DNA from: Diadema setosum
Lineage: Eukaryota; Echinodermata; Echinoidea; Diadematoida; Diadematidae
Direction of reading: 5' to 3'
NCBI GenBank assembly: GCA_033980235.1
Contig: CM067072.1
Location: forward strand, 18,975,047-19,039,046
DNA: 64,000 bases
The notes under the pieces: model-generated
Seen by the model: only the letters and a program-made list of their open reading frames with translations
Told to the model about the DNA's origin: nothing
Databases searched by the model: none
Made by a program: the position numbers and the translations under genes
In this document: one piece after another, positions 46,058 to 57,346 of the stretch
Layout: each line of letters begins with the position of its first letter
How positions within the stretch are numbered: the stretch's first letter is position 1

Positions 46058-46912
46058 AAAGGAGTGGAGTTGGTTTACAGCCACCCTGGAGGAGGCCATC
46101 ATTCAGAGTCCTAACACAGTTGGTCTGCAAAATCCTGAATCTGCAAGTGCTGCAGATTAAAGACAAGCAGCTAGTGTGAAGTTGTTTTAGCACTGCTTTC
46201 AGAATGAAACAGCACTTTACAAATCTCAGGGGCTCCCTTGACATCATACGCTAACACATTCACTCTGAGAGAACTGGTGGTAAAATTCATCTACCTCGAG
46301 AACAGTGAAGCCTTTCACCTACCATGGCTGCATTTAGGCAACAATGTCAGCATGCCTATTGTTGGTTGCTGGTAAGGTTGTGCTTTGGATCTTCTGTAAA
46401 GGAGTACTCAAGGAAGTTCCCATGCCTTCACCCTGTCTCTATGGCAAGATCATCCAGTGACCCCTAAGTATACCTTGTAAGGCAATTGCAAGATTGCAGG
46501 GGTTGCAGTCGTGAGAGCTGAGCAGCAGCAGAGGTGGGGGCAAACAGCACAGATGTAAAACAAGCCCCTTGACTAAATTGGACCCATCCCATTACACGTT
46601 TATCCATAATGAATCACCTGCATTGTACCAAAATTGGTAAATATCCCACAATTCATCATTGAAGGAAAGGTGGGAGCAAAGTACTCATCTCCAGACAGAA
46701 AATTGTCAATTTTACAGTGATATGTTATTTTGAGCATGTTGAGTGGTAATAGGTGCCTACTTATGAGGTCAAATCTGTTTCAGTAGGAGTAACTAGGCAC
46801 TTCCCACAGTCGTGTAGGGTAAGACAGACTTTTCTCCTGATGGACGTAGCAATGCTCCTGACAACAACTCACTCTTATGCGTCTTTCAGCATCATAATAT
46901 GCGTCGACTCCA
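46058..46912. other. Non-coding spacer
   Basis: No gene or repeat boundary was recognised between the TTAA MITE and the next foldback element. Confidence 0.45.
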
Positions 46913-46915
46913 TTA

Positions 46916-49010
46916 TAGTCTGGGTGCCAGAGGCTGAACCTTGTTTTACCGTCCACCCAATGTCTTTTGATGGTTTTAACCTATTTTGGGGGTGCTGAAT
47001 CCGAATCTGGATGATGCAACTCTTTCATCCTTGAGGATCTTGAGATATTCAAGATGGCCCCCAAAATGGCCGCCAAAACCGAAAATTCCCACGTATTTCC
47101 TTCTAAATGGTGTGAAATTGAAAATAATTGATGATTCTACCCTATTTTGAGGCTGCTGAATCCGAATATGGATGATGCAACTCTTGCATCCATGAAGTTT
47201 TTGAGATATTCAAGATGGCCGCCAAAATGGCCGCCAATTAAAGCCAGAAATTCCCATGTATTTCCTTCTAAATGGTGAGAAATTGAAAACAGTTGATGGT
47301 TCAACCCTATTTCGAGGGTGCTGAATCCGAATCTGGATGATGCAACTCTTGCATCCATGAAGTTTTTGAGATATTCAAGATGGCCGCCAAAATGGCCGCC
47401 AATTAAAACCGGAAATTCCCATGTATTTCCTTCTAAATGGTAAGAAAATGAAAACAATTCATGGTTTTACCCTATTTCGAGGGTGCTGAATCCGACTCTG
47501 GATGATGCAACTCTTGCATCCTTGAGGATTTTGAGATATCATTCAAGATGACCCCAAATGGCCGCCAAAAACCGAAAATTCCCACGTACTTCTTTCTAAA
47601 TGGTGACAATTTGAAAGCAATTGGTGATTTCTATCTTATTTTGAGTGTACTGAATCCGAAGCTGCAGGATACAACTTTTGCATCCTTAACGGTTTAGAGA
47701 TGGTAAAGATGGTCGCCAAAAATGACCGCCAAAAACGCAAATTCATAGGCAGACCCCCTATTTCCTTCTAAATGGTGTAAAATATAGAACAGTTGATGGT
47801 TTTACCCTATTTTGAGTTTGAAGCTCCAGGATACAGCTCTTGCTACCTTGAGGGTTTCGAGATAGTAAAGGTGGCCGCCAGAATGGCTCCCACATGGCCG
47901 TCAAAAACGAAATTTTCCATGTAAGCCCTATATTACCTTCTAAATGGTGTAAAATTGAAAACAATTGGCGGTTTTACTCTATTTTGAGGATGTTGAATCC
48001 GAACCTGGTTGATGCAACTTTCATGTTCTTTTTTAGGGTTTTGAGATGACCAAGATGACCACCAAAATAACTGTCAAAAATTGGAAAATTTTAGACCCTA
48101 TTCAGCACTGTGACCCTCGAAACTTGGTTGTTTAAATTTGTCCATTCTTTATGGTTTTTAGACGTCCAAGATGACAGCCAAAATAAGTGGCAGAAATTCC
48201 AATGTTAATATATTTTTTCTTAATGGTGAAAATTCTAAAATAAATTGATGGTTTTACCCTATTTCGAGGGTGCTGAAGGTCTTTGAAGGTTTTGAGACAT
48301 CTATAAATGTCCTGTATAAGCGGAAACTCCTTAACATTTTCAAGTACTTAAATGGTGAAGTAGTGTGCTCTAACGCGAAGCGGGGGATTAAACCCAGGAT
48401 GAAAAGCAATAATTCATATTCTTACATTCAACTCAGTTGAGTGGATTTGTCAAATCAGCCAAAAGTTTTTGGCATCCAAAATGACTGTCACAATGATATT
48501 GTAATATACTGAGATATTCCGATATGTCTCAAACGGAACTTTAACACGTACTGGAAAAAAAGTGATATTCACATCATACTGACACGTACAAACACAAAGA
48601 TACTACTGAAAATTAATTTATGCATAATTGTTATAAAATAATGCTTGTGGTCGCCAACATGGCTTTACAGAAGTGAAGTTAATCCTTTTCGGCTATCAGT
48701 AGAGTAAAATTGAATTATAGCATGCTGGTATTTGGTGTTGAAACTTGTCTTGTATTCTGACGAGTCTCGCCTCGTATTTTTATGAAACTTGTCTCATATT
48801 CTGATTACGTCATTGGAAATGGTTGCATCCATTACCACTATAGTAGATATCAATAAGGGTAATTTCAAAAGCACTCTGCGCGATTATGATATTCGTAAGT
48901 ACTGGATTATCAACTATTACCTTACATGTTGTCGTTTGGTTTTTTATTCAGTTTTTTTTTTTTTTAACAGCGCGTTACGTTTGATTTGTCCATCCCCTCT
49001 GGTGTGTTTG

Positions 49011-49100
<90 letters not shown>

Positions 49101-49225
49101 TGATATACAGTATATATAAATATATATATACAGTGATATACAGTATATATCAATATATATATACATATATATATATAAATATTCATTTCAATCCAGTTGA
49201 ATTGAATTGAATTGAATTGAAAAAT

Positions 49226-49260
<35 letters not shown>

Positions 49261-50456
49261 GTTACATCATATTGCCCAAAAAGAAATGAAGCATAACTAT
49301 AAAATGCCCAACTCGTGTCTCCAACAATGTCATCAAGACCACCAATATAAACCAATTAACCAATTTGAGTGTTCATGGATGAAGAGATTTGAACTGCTCA
49401 TGGATTAAGACAGGTAATGTTGGGTAATTTCAGTAAACTTCTCTACATCACTATCACAATATGATTTAGATGAACCGCTGGAACACTTATATCGTATCAG
49501 CTCAAAGATATCCGGTAGAGCTGGTTTCACTGTATTATACAGCAAGTTCAAATTGTGCCATTGATGAAAACCTGAAATCTTTCAGTCAAAAATAAGATAG
49601 GGTAAAACCACCAATTGCTATCAATTTCTCACCATTTATAAGAAGGAAATACATAAGAATTTCCGTTTTGGCGGCCATTTTGGCAGCCATCTTAAATATC
49701 TCAAGGTGAATCATCCAGATCCGGATTCGGCATCCTCGAAATAGGGTAAAACCATCAATTGTTTTCTATTTCTCATCATTTAAAAGCTAAATCATAAGAA
49801 TTTCCGGTTTTAATTGGCGGCCATCTTGAATATCTCAATACTCTCAAGGATTCAAAGGTTGCATCATCCAGATTCGGATTCAGCACCCTTGAAATATGGT
49901 AGAACCATCAATTTTTTTCAATTTCTCACCATTTAGAAGGAAATACATGGGAATTTCCGGTTTTGGCGGCCATTTTGGCGGCCATCTTGAATATCTCACA
50001 ACCCTCAAGGATGCAGGAGTTGCATCATCCTGATTCGGATTCAGCACCACCGAGCTAGGATAAAACCATTAATTGTTTTCAATTTCTCACCATTTAGAAG
50101 GAAATATATAGGAATTTCCGGTTTTGGCAGCCATTTTGGCGGCCATCTTGAATATCTCAAAATCTTCAAGGATGCAACAGTTGCATCATCCAGATTCGGA
50201 TTCGGCACTCTCGAAATAGGGTAAAACCATCAATTGTTTTCAATTTCTTACCATCAAGAAGGAAATACATGGGAATTTCCAGTTTGGGTGGCCATTTTGG
50301 CGGCCATCTTGAATATCTTAAAATCCTCAAGGATGCAAGAGTTCCATCATCCAGATTCGGATTCAGCACCCCCGAAATAGGGTAGAACCATCAAAAAACA
50401 TTGGGTGGACGGTAAAACAAGGTTAGGCCCAAAAAGTGGCTTTGGCACCCAGACTA
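46916..50456. mobile_element. Foldback element of ~155-bp repeats (FB4), TTA-flanked
   Basis: Flanked by TTA (46913-46915 and 50457-50459). The ends TAGTCTGGGTGCCA and TGGCACCCAGACTA are inverted, continuing with a CTTGTTTTACCGTCCACCCA block. The left arm (46980-48340) has about nine ~155-bp units; the right arm (49570-50395) has five to six in opposite orientation. Each unit carries TGAATCCGAATCTGGATGATGC, GAGATATTCAAGATGGCCGCC and TTCCTTCTAAATGGTG. The centre (48360-49560) is AT-rich. The TTA duplication suggests PIF/Harbinger mobilisation. Reading frames in the arms are repeat-derived. Confidence 0.85.
49014..49257. repeat. AT dinucleotide tract
   Basis: Long (TA)n with CAGTGATATACAG and TTGAA interruptions at the centre of FB4. 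Poly-(Ile-Tyr) frames on both strands are artefacts. Confidence 0.95.
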
Positions 50457-50719
50457 TTACAGAGTGATTGCATTCAAAGACAAAATATAAAATCATTGTT
50501 GGAAGTTACAAAATAAGATTACTGTGGTCATGGTGGTGTGATGACTTTCTGTTTCCTGACTTTCTGTTTACCATAAAAAAATATTGTAGATAATACTATC
50601 AATACTTAACCAAACTCTTTGTAATCCTCCAAACACAAGTTCATGCTCTTACATTTTAAAATAATGCTAACAGCCTTGAGCAAATAGGTGAAATCACGCA
50701 ACCATAGAACCAGTGGTAA

Positions 50720-50858
50720 ATCTGGGGCCCGTTTCATAAAACTGCCACATTTCTATGACAAAATTGCTCTCAGCGAATCAGATGCAAGAATTTCAGTAGC
50801 TTGTCACATCTATGACAACTTGTCACTGATGACAAGTTTTATGAAACGGGCCCCAGAT
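50720..50858. mobile_element. 139-bp palindromic MITE
   Basis: Ends ATCTGGGGCCCGTTTCATAA and its complement are perfect over about 24 bp. The centre has GACAACTTGTCACTGATGACAAG and GCTCTCAGCGAATCAGATGCAAG, related in reverse to 44919-45096. Confidence 0.85.
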
Positions 50859-50861
50859 CTA

Positions 50862-52110
50862 CGATATACAAATACGACGGAAAGTCCTTTGTCATTTGTA
50901 TTTTCATGCAAATCATATTCTGGGTTAACATGAAAAACTTTGGGGCATTTTTTTCCAATTTCGCCTCCCTCATGTTCTTTCTCGGATGAGAGGATTGAAA
51001 GTTTGTATAATAGATAATGTAGAACAGGACAGTTATTTGGAAATTTCGTTTGTGTCATTGTCTAAGATTCAGCTTCAGTAAATCAGAGTGAATATCATGA
51101 TGTTGAACATCTCAAGGCAAATAAGTATCAATGTTCACATATAATAATTCCTTAAAAACAATCTTGATGTTGGCGTCATTTCCAAGTTTTGGTGTTTTTT
51201 CCCCAATTCCTAGGGAAAAGTCCGGATTGAGGTCTAGCAAATTTAGATGTTTTGCTTTTTAGGTTTCTGTTAGTAACAACCTTCTGATTTTTAATCAGCA
51301 CCCAAATTGATAAACATTGTAGCTGCATGACAGAAAAAAGGAACATTTGTTTATTTTCATGTACATTTTGCTGTTCATATTGTACAGGGGTACATGAGTG
51401 ACATTCATTTTGAAGTTTTGTATTAAGAAGAACATAATTATAAGCCTACAAACAATATATTTTCTGTTTGTTTGTTTGTTTGCTTGCTTGCTTGCTTGTT
51501 TTGCTAGTGGCCCTCACCAGATTTGCATTGCACATGCAAAACTTGATAACAGCGTAGGTACATGTATGTGACTGGAAATACAGCAAATTTGTCTTCTATT
51601 TCTATGCATATTTTTTGCCATTCATATAGTACCTGTCATTGAGTATAGGATTGGATGATTGTCTCACACACCCGTGCCATTGCCCAAATGGCATAAGATG
51701 GATTGCTTTATTGTTTCATTCAGGAATACAACCTAAACTTTGAGAGCAATTTTATCAATTTTTCAGAAAGTGGGCTGACACCATTAACATAGTTTGTATT
51801 CATTTTTAAGGTGACATTGGATGGTATTATTGTAAAGCTAGGAATCTGTAGAATTCACATTAACTAAAATTTCATTTTCTGTGACTCTTGACTCATTTTG
51901 ACTCATTTTGAGTGCATCACATATTTTGTTACGACCAAAATCACTCTGAGAATGATCGCACAAAAGAAACAATCAACTAATGTTCAGGCGGTTTATTAAC
52001 AGTGATATTGTGGGTACAGACTCGTAATCGGTTTTCACATCAGTACAATAATGATCAATAGAAACAATTACAAATCGGTAATGGAATCACTTACATATTT
52101 TGTTATCAAG
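50862..52110. other. Non-coding spacer
   Basis: AT-rich sequence with a TTTG/TTGC tetranucleotide microsatellite at 51463-51500. No gene was recognised. Confidence 0.5.
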
Positions 52111-53017
52111 TACAGTACCAGTCACCACTAAGTATTACACGTTTACACGATTCGAACGTGTACCCACACAGACGCCAGTATCGTGTATTTGGCACGATCA
52201 CACGTTTCAAAAGGTGTTCCGAGTCAGTGCGCTCGCGGGGAAACGTGTAGTCGTGCGAATTACACGCAAGTTCGGAAGCCTGCGCGAAGCGTGTAATCGT
52301 CGAAACGTGTAGTACTTACACGATATGTCCGCGCGCGCTCTTCGACTCGGTGTACCAGTACAGTATGTGTGTGGCGAGTACATCGGCAATCCGATCGTAT
52401 GCCGTGTATAATTTATACAGTTACGGTTTTCTGTGCTGTGCCACATATACGTTAGCTTAGAGTAACTATACACAGCCCAGTCGCTGTGTACATGGTACGT
52501 CGCGACAGGGCTGTACTCGCACGACCACCAACCACTAGGAGAGCGACGTAATCGTATCACGATAGCTTTGACTTTTGATACTTACGATCATTTTTGTCAC
52601 CTCAAACTCATCGAGTATACTCTTCAATATTTACTCTACATCTGATGATATTAGTATTCAAATGTACGCAATGAAACTTACCGAAATTGATCATCATATC
52701 CAGCATGTCCACACGGTACACAATCTTTCACGCCAGGCCAAGTTTAGATATCGGGTGGTCACGTGATGTGAATGCCCTTTCAAGAGGTCGCGCTGTCGAC
52801 CGTGCTGCTACACTCGAGCAGCGTACGCACGGTTACTAGTATACAGCTATCAAAGAGATTTTTCTCCTCCACAGCTATAAACTGTACTGGGCTTGGCGGC
52901 GGCTGGCGTCTGGTCGGGCGAGTAACATTGAGCTCCATACCACGGTTATTGTGTAGCAGACGCCAAGGTTTGCTCGACACTTTCAACGCACACGCGCTCG
53001 CTCTGGAGCACATCCGG

Positions 53018-53052
53018 TCACGCATGCGCATAAGTCAAGGCGCCATTTTGAA
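53018..53052 (+). promoter_or_regulatory. Promoter-like patch: NRF1-type and YY1-type motifs
   Basis: CGCATGCGCA (53021-53030) fits the NRF1 core. GGCGCCATTTTG (53039-53050) fits YY1 (complement CAAAATGGCG). Both lie in CpG-rich sequence. A plausible splice donor AAC-GTGAGTAA is at 53189, and another after ATGGAG at 53497. It could be the promoter of the element's former transposase gene, or a host promoter. Confidence 0.35.
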
Positions 53053-53859
53053 TTCTGCAACGACGAAGCCCGACGGTCAGGAATTGCGCCAGAAAGTGTC
53101 ATTTATTTGTTCCACGGACTTATCGCAAGTGGTCTCCATGGACCCAGTGTGGCGAACTATTCTTCTATAATAGAAACATGCATTTAACGTGAGTAAAGTA
53201 TTCTGTTTAAAGGAGAAAAGTATACATGTTCCTAAGTTTTGTAGCTGTGTTGAGGTTCCTCACTTCGAGGCTGCATGCCGTGCTCGTCAGACGCTGTTTT
53301 CGCATAGCGTAACAGTGTCTGGTCGGGCTAGCTTAGAGTGGCGTAAATTCTCAGGTTTCTAGTCCATTTTCTCTCATTTTTCTCTCTTTTGCTTTTGTAT
53401 CATTATATCCCTTTATTTTCAGAGTACAATCGTACTTCTGAGAGTGTTTTGCTCATTTTTTGTTAAGTGATTACCTCGTTAGCAACAATTATGGAGGTGA
53501 GTTTTTGATCGAGTGTTTGATTGAACGATGTTGCAACGTTGTTGATTATCTTTGTGTGCGAGGGCAAGACAACATCGTACTGTACAAATACTTTGAATTG
53601 CACCCACTCGTTTGTTTCCGTGTAGGCCTAGTATTCTTACCGTAATTGTAAAGTGTCTTCGTCGTTCGTCTTCAAGCTTCATGTTTTCACCCTGGTTTTC
53701 CTCATCGTGGTTTTCCAATTCCATTTTGTTTTCCGGTGTAAGATGTTCTGTGTATATTTTTCTGCGGTAAAATGCCATTATCGATCGTGTATCCATCATA
53801 GTTTTCCACCTCCATTTCATTTTTGTAAGATCTAACGTTAGCTAGTCGTAGGGTCTGCG

Positions 53860-54056
53860 ATGTCTGAATCGTTTGCTTATGTGTTTTGTGACAGTGACTC
53901 TGATGGGAATGATTTTAAGTTGCGGTGGATAAGATTGGCTGTAATGATAGTAATGATAATGATGAGTGTGGTGGTATTGATGTACGAGCTCTGATGGTGA
54001 TGCAATTTATTTCGAGTGACCGATATGATGACGTTGACGATGGCGAGTACGAGTAG
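53860..54056 (+). pseudogene. Acidic open stretch, possible transposase N-terminal relic
   Basis: Starts at an ATG with MSESFAYVFCDSDSDGND. After a one-base frame change near 53930 it continues with acidic Asn/Asp-rich residues to a TAG at 54054. Acidic N-termini occur in several transposase families, and the location inside the 7.5-kb element fits. There is no catalytic motif, so this is weak. Confidence 0.2.
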
Positions 54057-54059
54057 CCT

Positions 54060-55960
54060 AGATCATAGATGGGCTTGTAAGTGTATGTCGAATGACACTA
54101 AGGCGGCAGGCGCAGGGGTGGCTGACATGACGCCCGCTGGGTCGTGCGCCCGCGCAGGACAGGGTGGTCTAGAGACCTTCATTTTTTTCTTTTCTTTTCG
54201 TTTGTTCACTCGGGTGTAGTGCTCCCGAAATTCATGTCTTTGTAAGTCCTGTCTCTGGGTGTAGAAACTCACCCAAATTAATTTGTAGACAATAAGTTTA
54301 TTCAAGTCCAGTCTGTAATGCTAAGTTAATTTCTATTTTAGAAATCGATGAAATCCCATTTTCTTGGCTCATTTTCCCACTATTAAATTATTTAGAACTC
54401 TACTAAATTTCTGATGTATTGCATTCACTATTTGGGCTATATTATTAAAAGCGCCTGCTAAGCAGGTGTTTCATACTTTCTTTTTCATTTCCTTCTTGTC
54501 ACTTTTTTTCTTTGACCCTGGATGAAAAAAAAAATACAATTTTGCCATGTAAAGACAGAAAAAATACCATCGTGAAAATATTATGACAGTAAGCTAATAA
54601 AAAGAAAAAAACGAGTGATGAAAGTTCTTGTACATTTGTAAAATCATAAATCAAAGGTGATTTCTTATGAAGCACCTCTTTCAAAGAAAATAATGTGCAC
54701 AACAAGTACAACAGTTTATGTGATGAAGTGAAATCTGAAAACTGTCGTGGCATCAAGTGATATTGGTAGGGAATTCTGACAACAAAAAAACAAAAAAACT
54801 GTCACGCCATTTTATAATGTATGATGATTTTTTTTTTTCAATAATGGGAAAGGTAACGAAATCATAAACGCCACCGATAAAATCACAGTCCCTTATACAA
54901 TTACCGTAACAGTTGATTACTTCTGCATCATAATTATATCCTTCTAACTTTTAACTGAAAGAAAATTTGTAGAGGGAGACAAAGTGAAGAAACCTGGCAC
55001 CTGGCACATTTTCTTTTCGGCGGGAAAATCATCAGCATTATATACCAAACCTCCATATAAAGCTGTGTTTAATTAATCCCATTGCCTTCGGTTCGCACTG
55101 ATCTCCAAGATCAGAGGCGGGTCCACTCTGTTCCGCTTGGGTGCTATTGTGCGGGACAGACAATAGCCGCTCACTCAATTAGCTGTCCTTCTGAAAGGAT
55201 CGTCTTTTTTTTGACAGTCACACCTTTACGACTGTCTTTTATCACCAACTCCAATCGTCGACCTTGTTGCCTTCCAATACTACTGAGAATATTTTGTTGT
55301 TGTTTTTTTTGTGTCCCTCATACCGATTTTCGTATAGTTGATGCCGAGGAGCGAAACACGAGCTAGAAGACTGAGTTAATTTGGCTCATTCACGTTTTCC
55401 TCTTTAATGATAAAACTAGTGGTCTCTTTATAAAGCACTGAAGACTGTCAGAAATGATGCTCGTGACGTTGTAACATAACCGGCATGAGCAGTACGTATA
55501 CTACAACCACCACATGCGATTATTAAATGGTACGATATCTAAATTGGAACACATGAAATGCAAAAATAAAGGATGTGCTACTTGTGTATAGCGAATTAAT
55601 GTCGGAACACGATCAGAAAAAAACAAAAAACAATCTTGTAACGATACATCAATGCGTACAAAACAACATCAAGTTATAATGTTCATATTTCATTCACAAT
55701 CAAGAATTTAACATATATTTTCATGTTTATGTTCAGAAACATGTCATTGACATTTTCAGGATAAAACGGGCCAAAGATTTTGCAAAATGTCTTCCAGCGA
55801 AAGGATGGACTCGACCAATCGAAACGATTAACGAGAGACGCGGTTTTCGTATACGTAACACAAGTTCAAATGGTTTATTTAGTGATCCATGCACCATTCT
55901 TATCACGTTGTGTGCATTTAATCGTTTACACATCACAGGACATTTCCCGCCGGGCCACCA
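54060..55960. other. Interior of 7.5-kb element, no gene seen
   Basis: AT-rich sequence with poly-A/T tracts (54530, 54830, 55300). No domain or splice-bounded exon was recognised. Confidence 0.5.
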
Positions 55961-56920
55961 AAAAAGCCGGATGTTTGCCTTATAGTTTTAAAAATGAACA
56001 GCGGTAACTATCGGCTCCATAAGCTGCTAGAATAAATGTCAGATGTTTGCTCTTAATTTTGGAAATGAATTAACGGTAATATTCGACTCCGTATAATACA
56101 AAAATAAATGTCGGATGTTTGCTTATACTTTTGGAAATGAATAATGGTAAGATTCAGCTCCGTACGGTGCTGAAATCAATGTCAGATATTTGATTTTGCG
56201 TTCGGAAATGAATAAGGATAAAATACGGCTCCGGAAGATGCTGAAATAAATGTCGAATGTTTGCTTTGACGGTCAGATATAAATGATAATGATATTCAAC
56301 TCCGTACATTGATAATATAAATGCCGGAAGTTTACTTTTACGTTCTAAAGTAAATAAAAATAATATTCAGCACCGGAATATGCTAAAGTGAAATGTCGAA
56401 TTATCCCTTTGGCGTTCGGAAATGAATAACAATAATAATGAACTTCGTACAACGATGAGATAAATGTCGGATGTTTGTCTTACTTTCGAAAGTAAATAGC
56501 AATAACATTCGGCTTCAGAAGATGCTGTAAGAATGTCATATGATTGTTTCTATACGTTCGGAAATGAATAACAGTTATATTTTGCTCCATGCGATGCTAA
56601 ATAACTGTCGGATGTTTGCTTTTAAATTTCGAAATGAATAACAGTAACATTTCACTGCGTTTGATGGTGAAGTTAATGTTTGCTTTGACGTTCGGGAATG
56701 AATAACAATAGTATACTCCGTTCGATGAAAAATACTAGTAAATGTCTGATGTTTGCTTTTATGTTCGAAAGTAAATAGCAATACATTCAGCTCCGGAAGA
56801 TGCTAAAATAAATGTTGAATGATCCCTTTGACGTTCGGAAATTCTAATAACAATGATATTCAGCTCCGTACGATGATGAATGCCGAATGTTCGTTTTTAC
56901 GTTCGAAAGTAAATAGTGCT
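55961..56920. repeat. 71-bp tandem array, ~13 copies
   Basis: Units of about 71 bp contain AAATAAATGTCGGATGTTTGCTTT, then GTTCGGAAATGAATAAC, then ATATTCAGCTCCG. Starts lie near 56031, 56101, 56174, 56244, 56316, 56386, 56457, 56527, 56599, 56729, 56803 and 56874. Two variants tend to alternate (TTCGGAAATGAATAAC against TTCGAAAGTAAATAGC), suggesting a 142-bp higher-order period. Confidence 0.88.
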
Positions 56921-57182
56921 CAATAAGTGTGATCTTAATGCGTATGAATGTTCTATGGACTTTAAGTTTATAATGCGAAAAAGGGTAACTATACAACAAT
57001 TAACGACATTGATAACGCCAAACATTCGGAAATTTCAGAGTGCAAGAAAAATAAGACGTCCCGGAAGTACGCCAGACATCATAATTGCTTTTTTTTTTTT
57101 TTTTTATTCCTCTATAGCTCCACAGCATCACCTAGGACAATCAATTTGACCAAGAACAAAAGCGCGTCCCTCTTTTCTTCCT

Positions 57183-57346
57183 GGGCAATTACCCCGGACC
57201 CTTTCCCTGGCCCTAATCCTAACCATAACCCAAACTCCTCACCCTAAACCTAACCCTAATCTTTACTCTAACCTTACCATTAACCAGTATTTAGCGGGGA
57301 GGGGGGGGGGGGGGGTAATTGCTCACTAATGGGGTTAATTGCCCGG
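57183..57346. mobile_element. MITE with telomere-like interior
   Basis: GGGCAATTACCCC at the left and GGGGTTAATTGCCC at the right are inverted. The interior (57205-57290) is degenerate CCCTAA/CCTAACC repeats, followed by a G run at 57297-57315. A telomere-like motif within short inverted ends is more consistent with a mobile repeat than a true interstitial telomere. Confidence 0.65.

Noticed and set aside
48944..49210. Poly-(Tyr-Ile) reading frames on both strands
   Set aside because: (TA)n tract at the centre of FB4.
52772..53170. 132-codon plus-strand reading frame
   Set aside because: No recognised domain, overlaps a minus-strand frame, and lies in CpG-rich terminal sequence of a transposon.
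57205..57290. True interstitial telomere from a chromosome fusion
   Set aside because: The repeats are short and degenerate and lie between inverted GGGCAATTACCCC-type borders, so a mobile repeat is the simpler reading.
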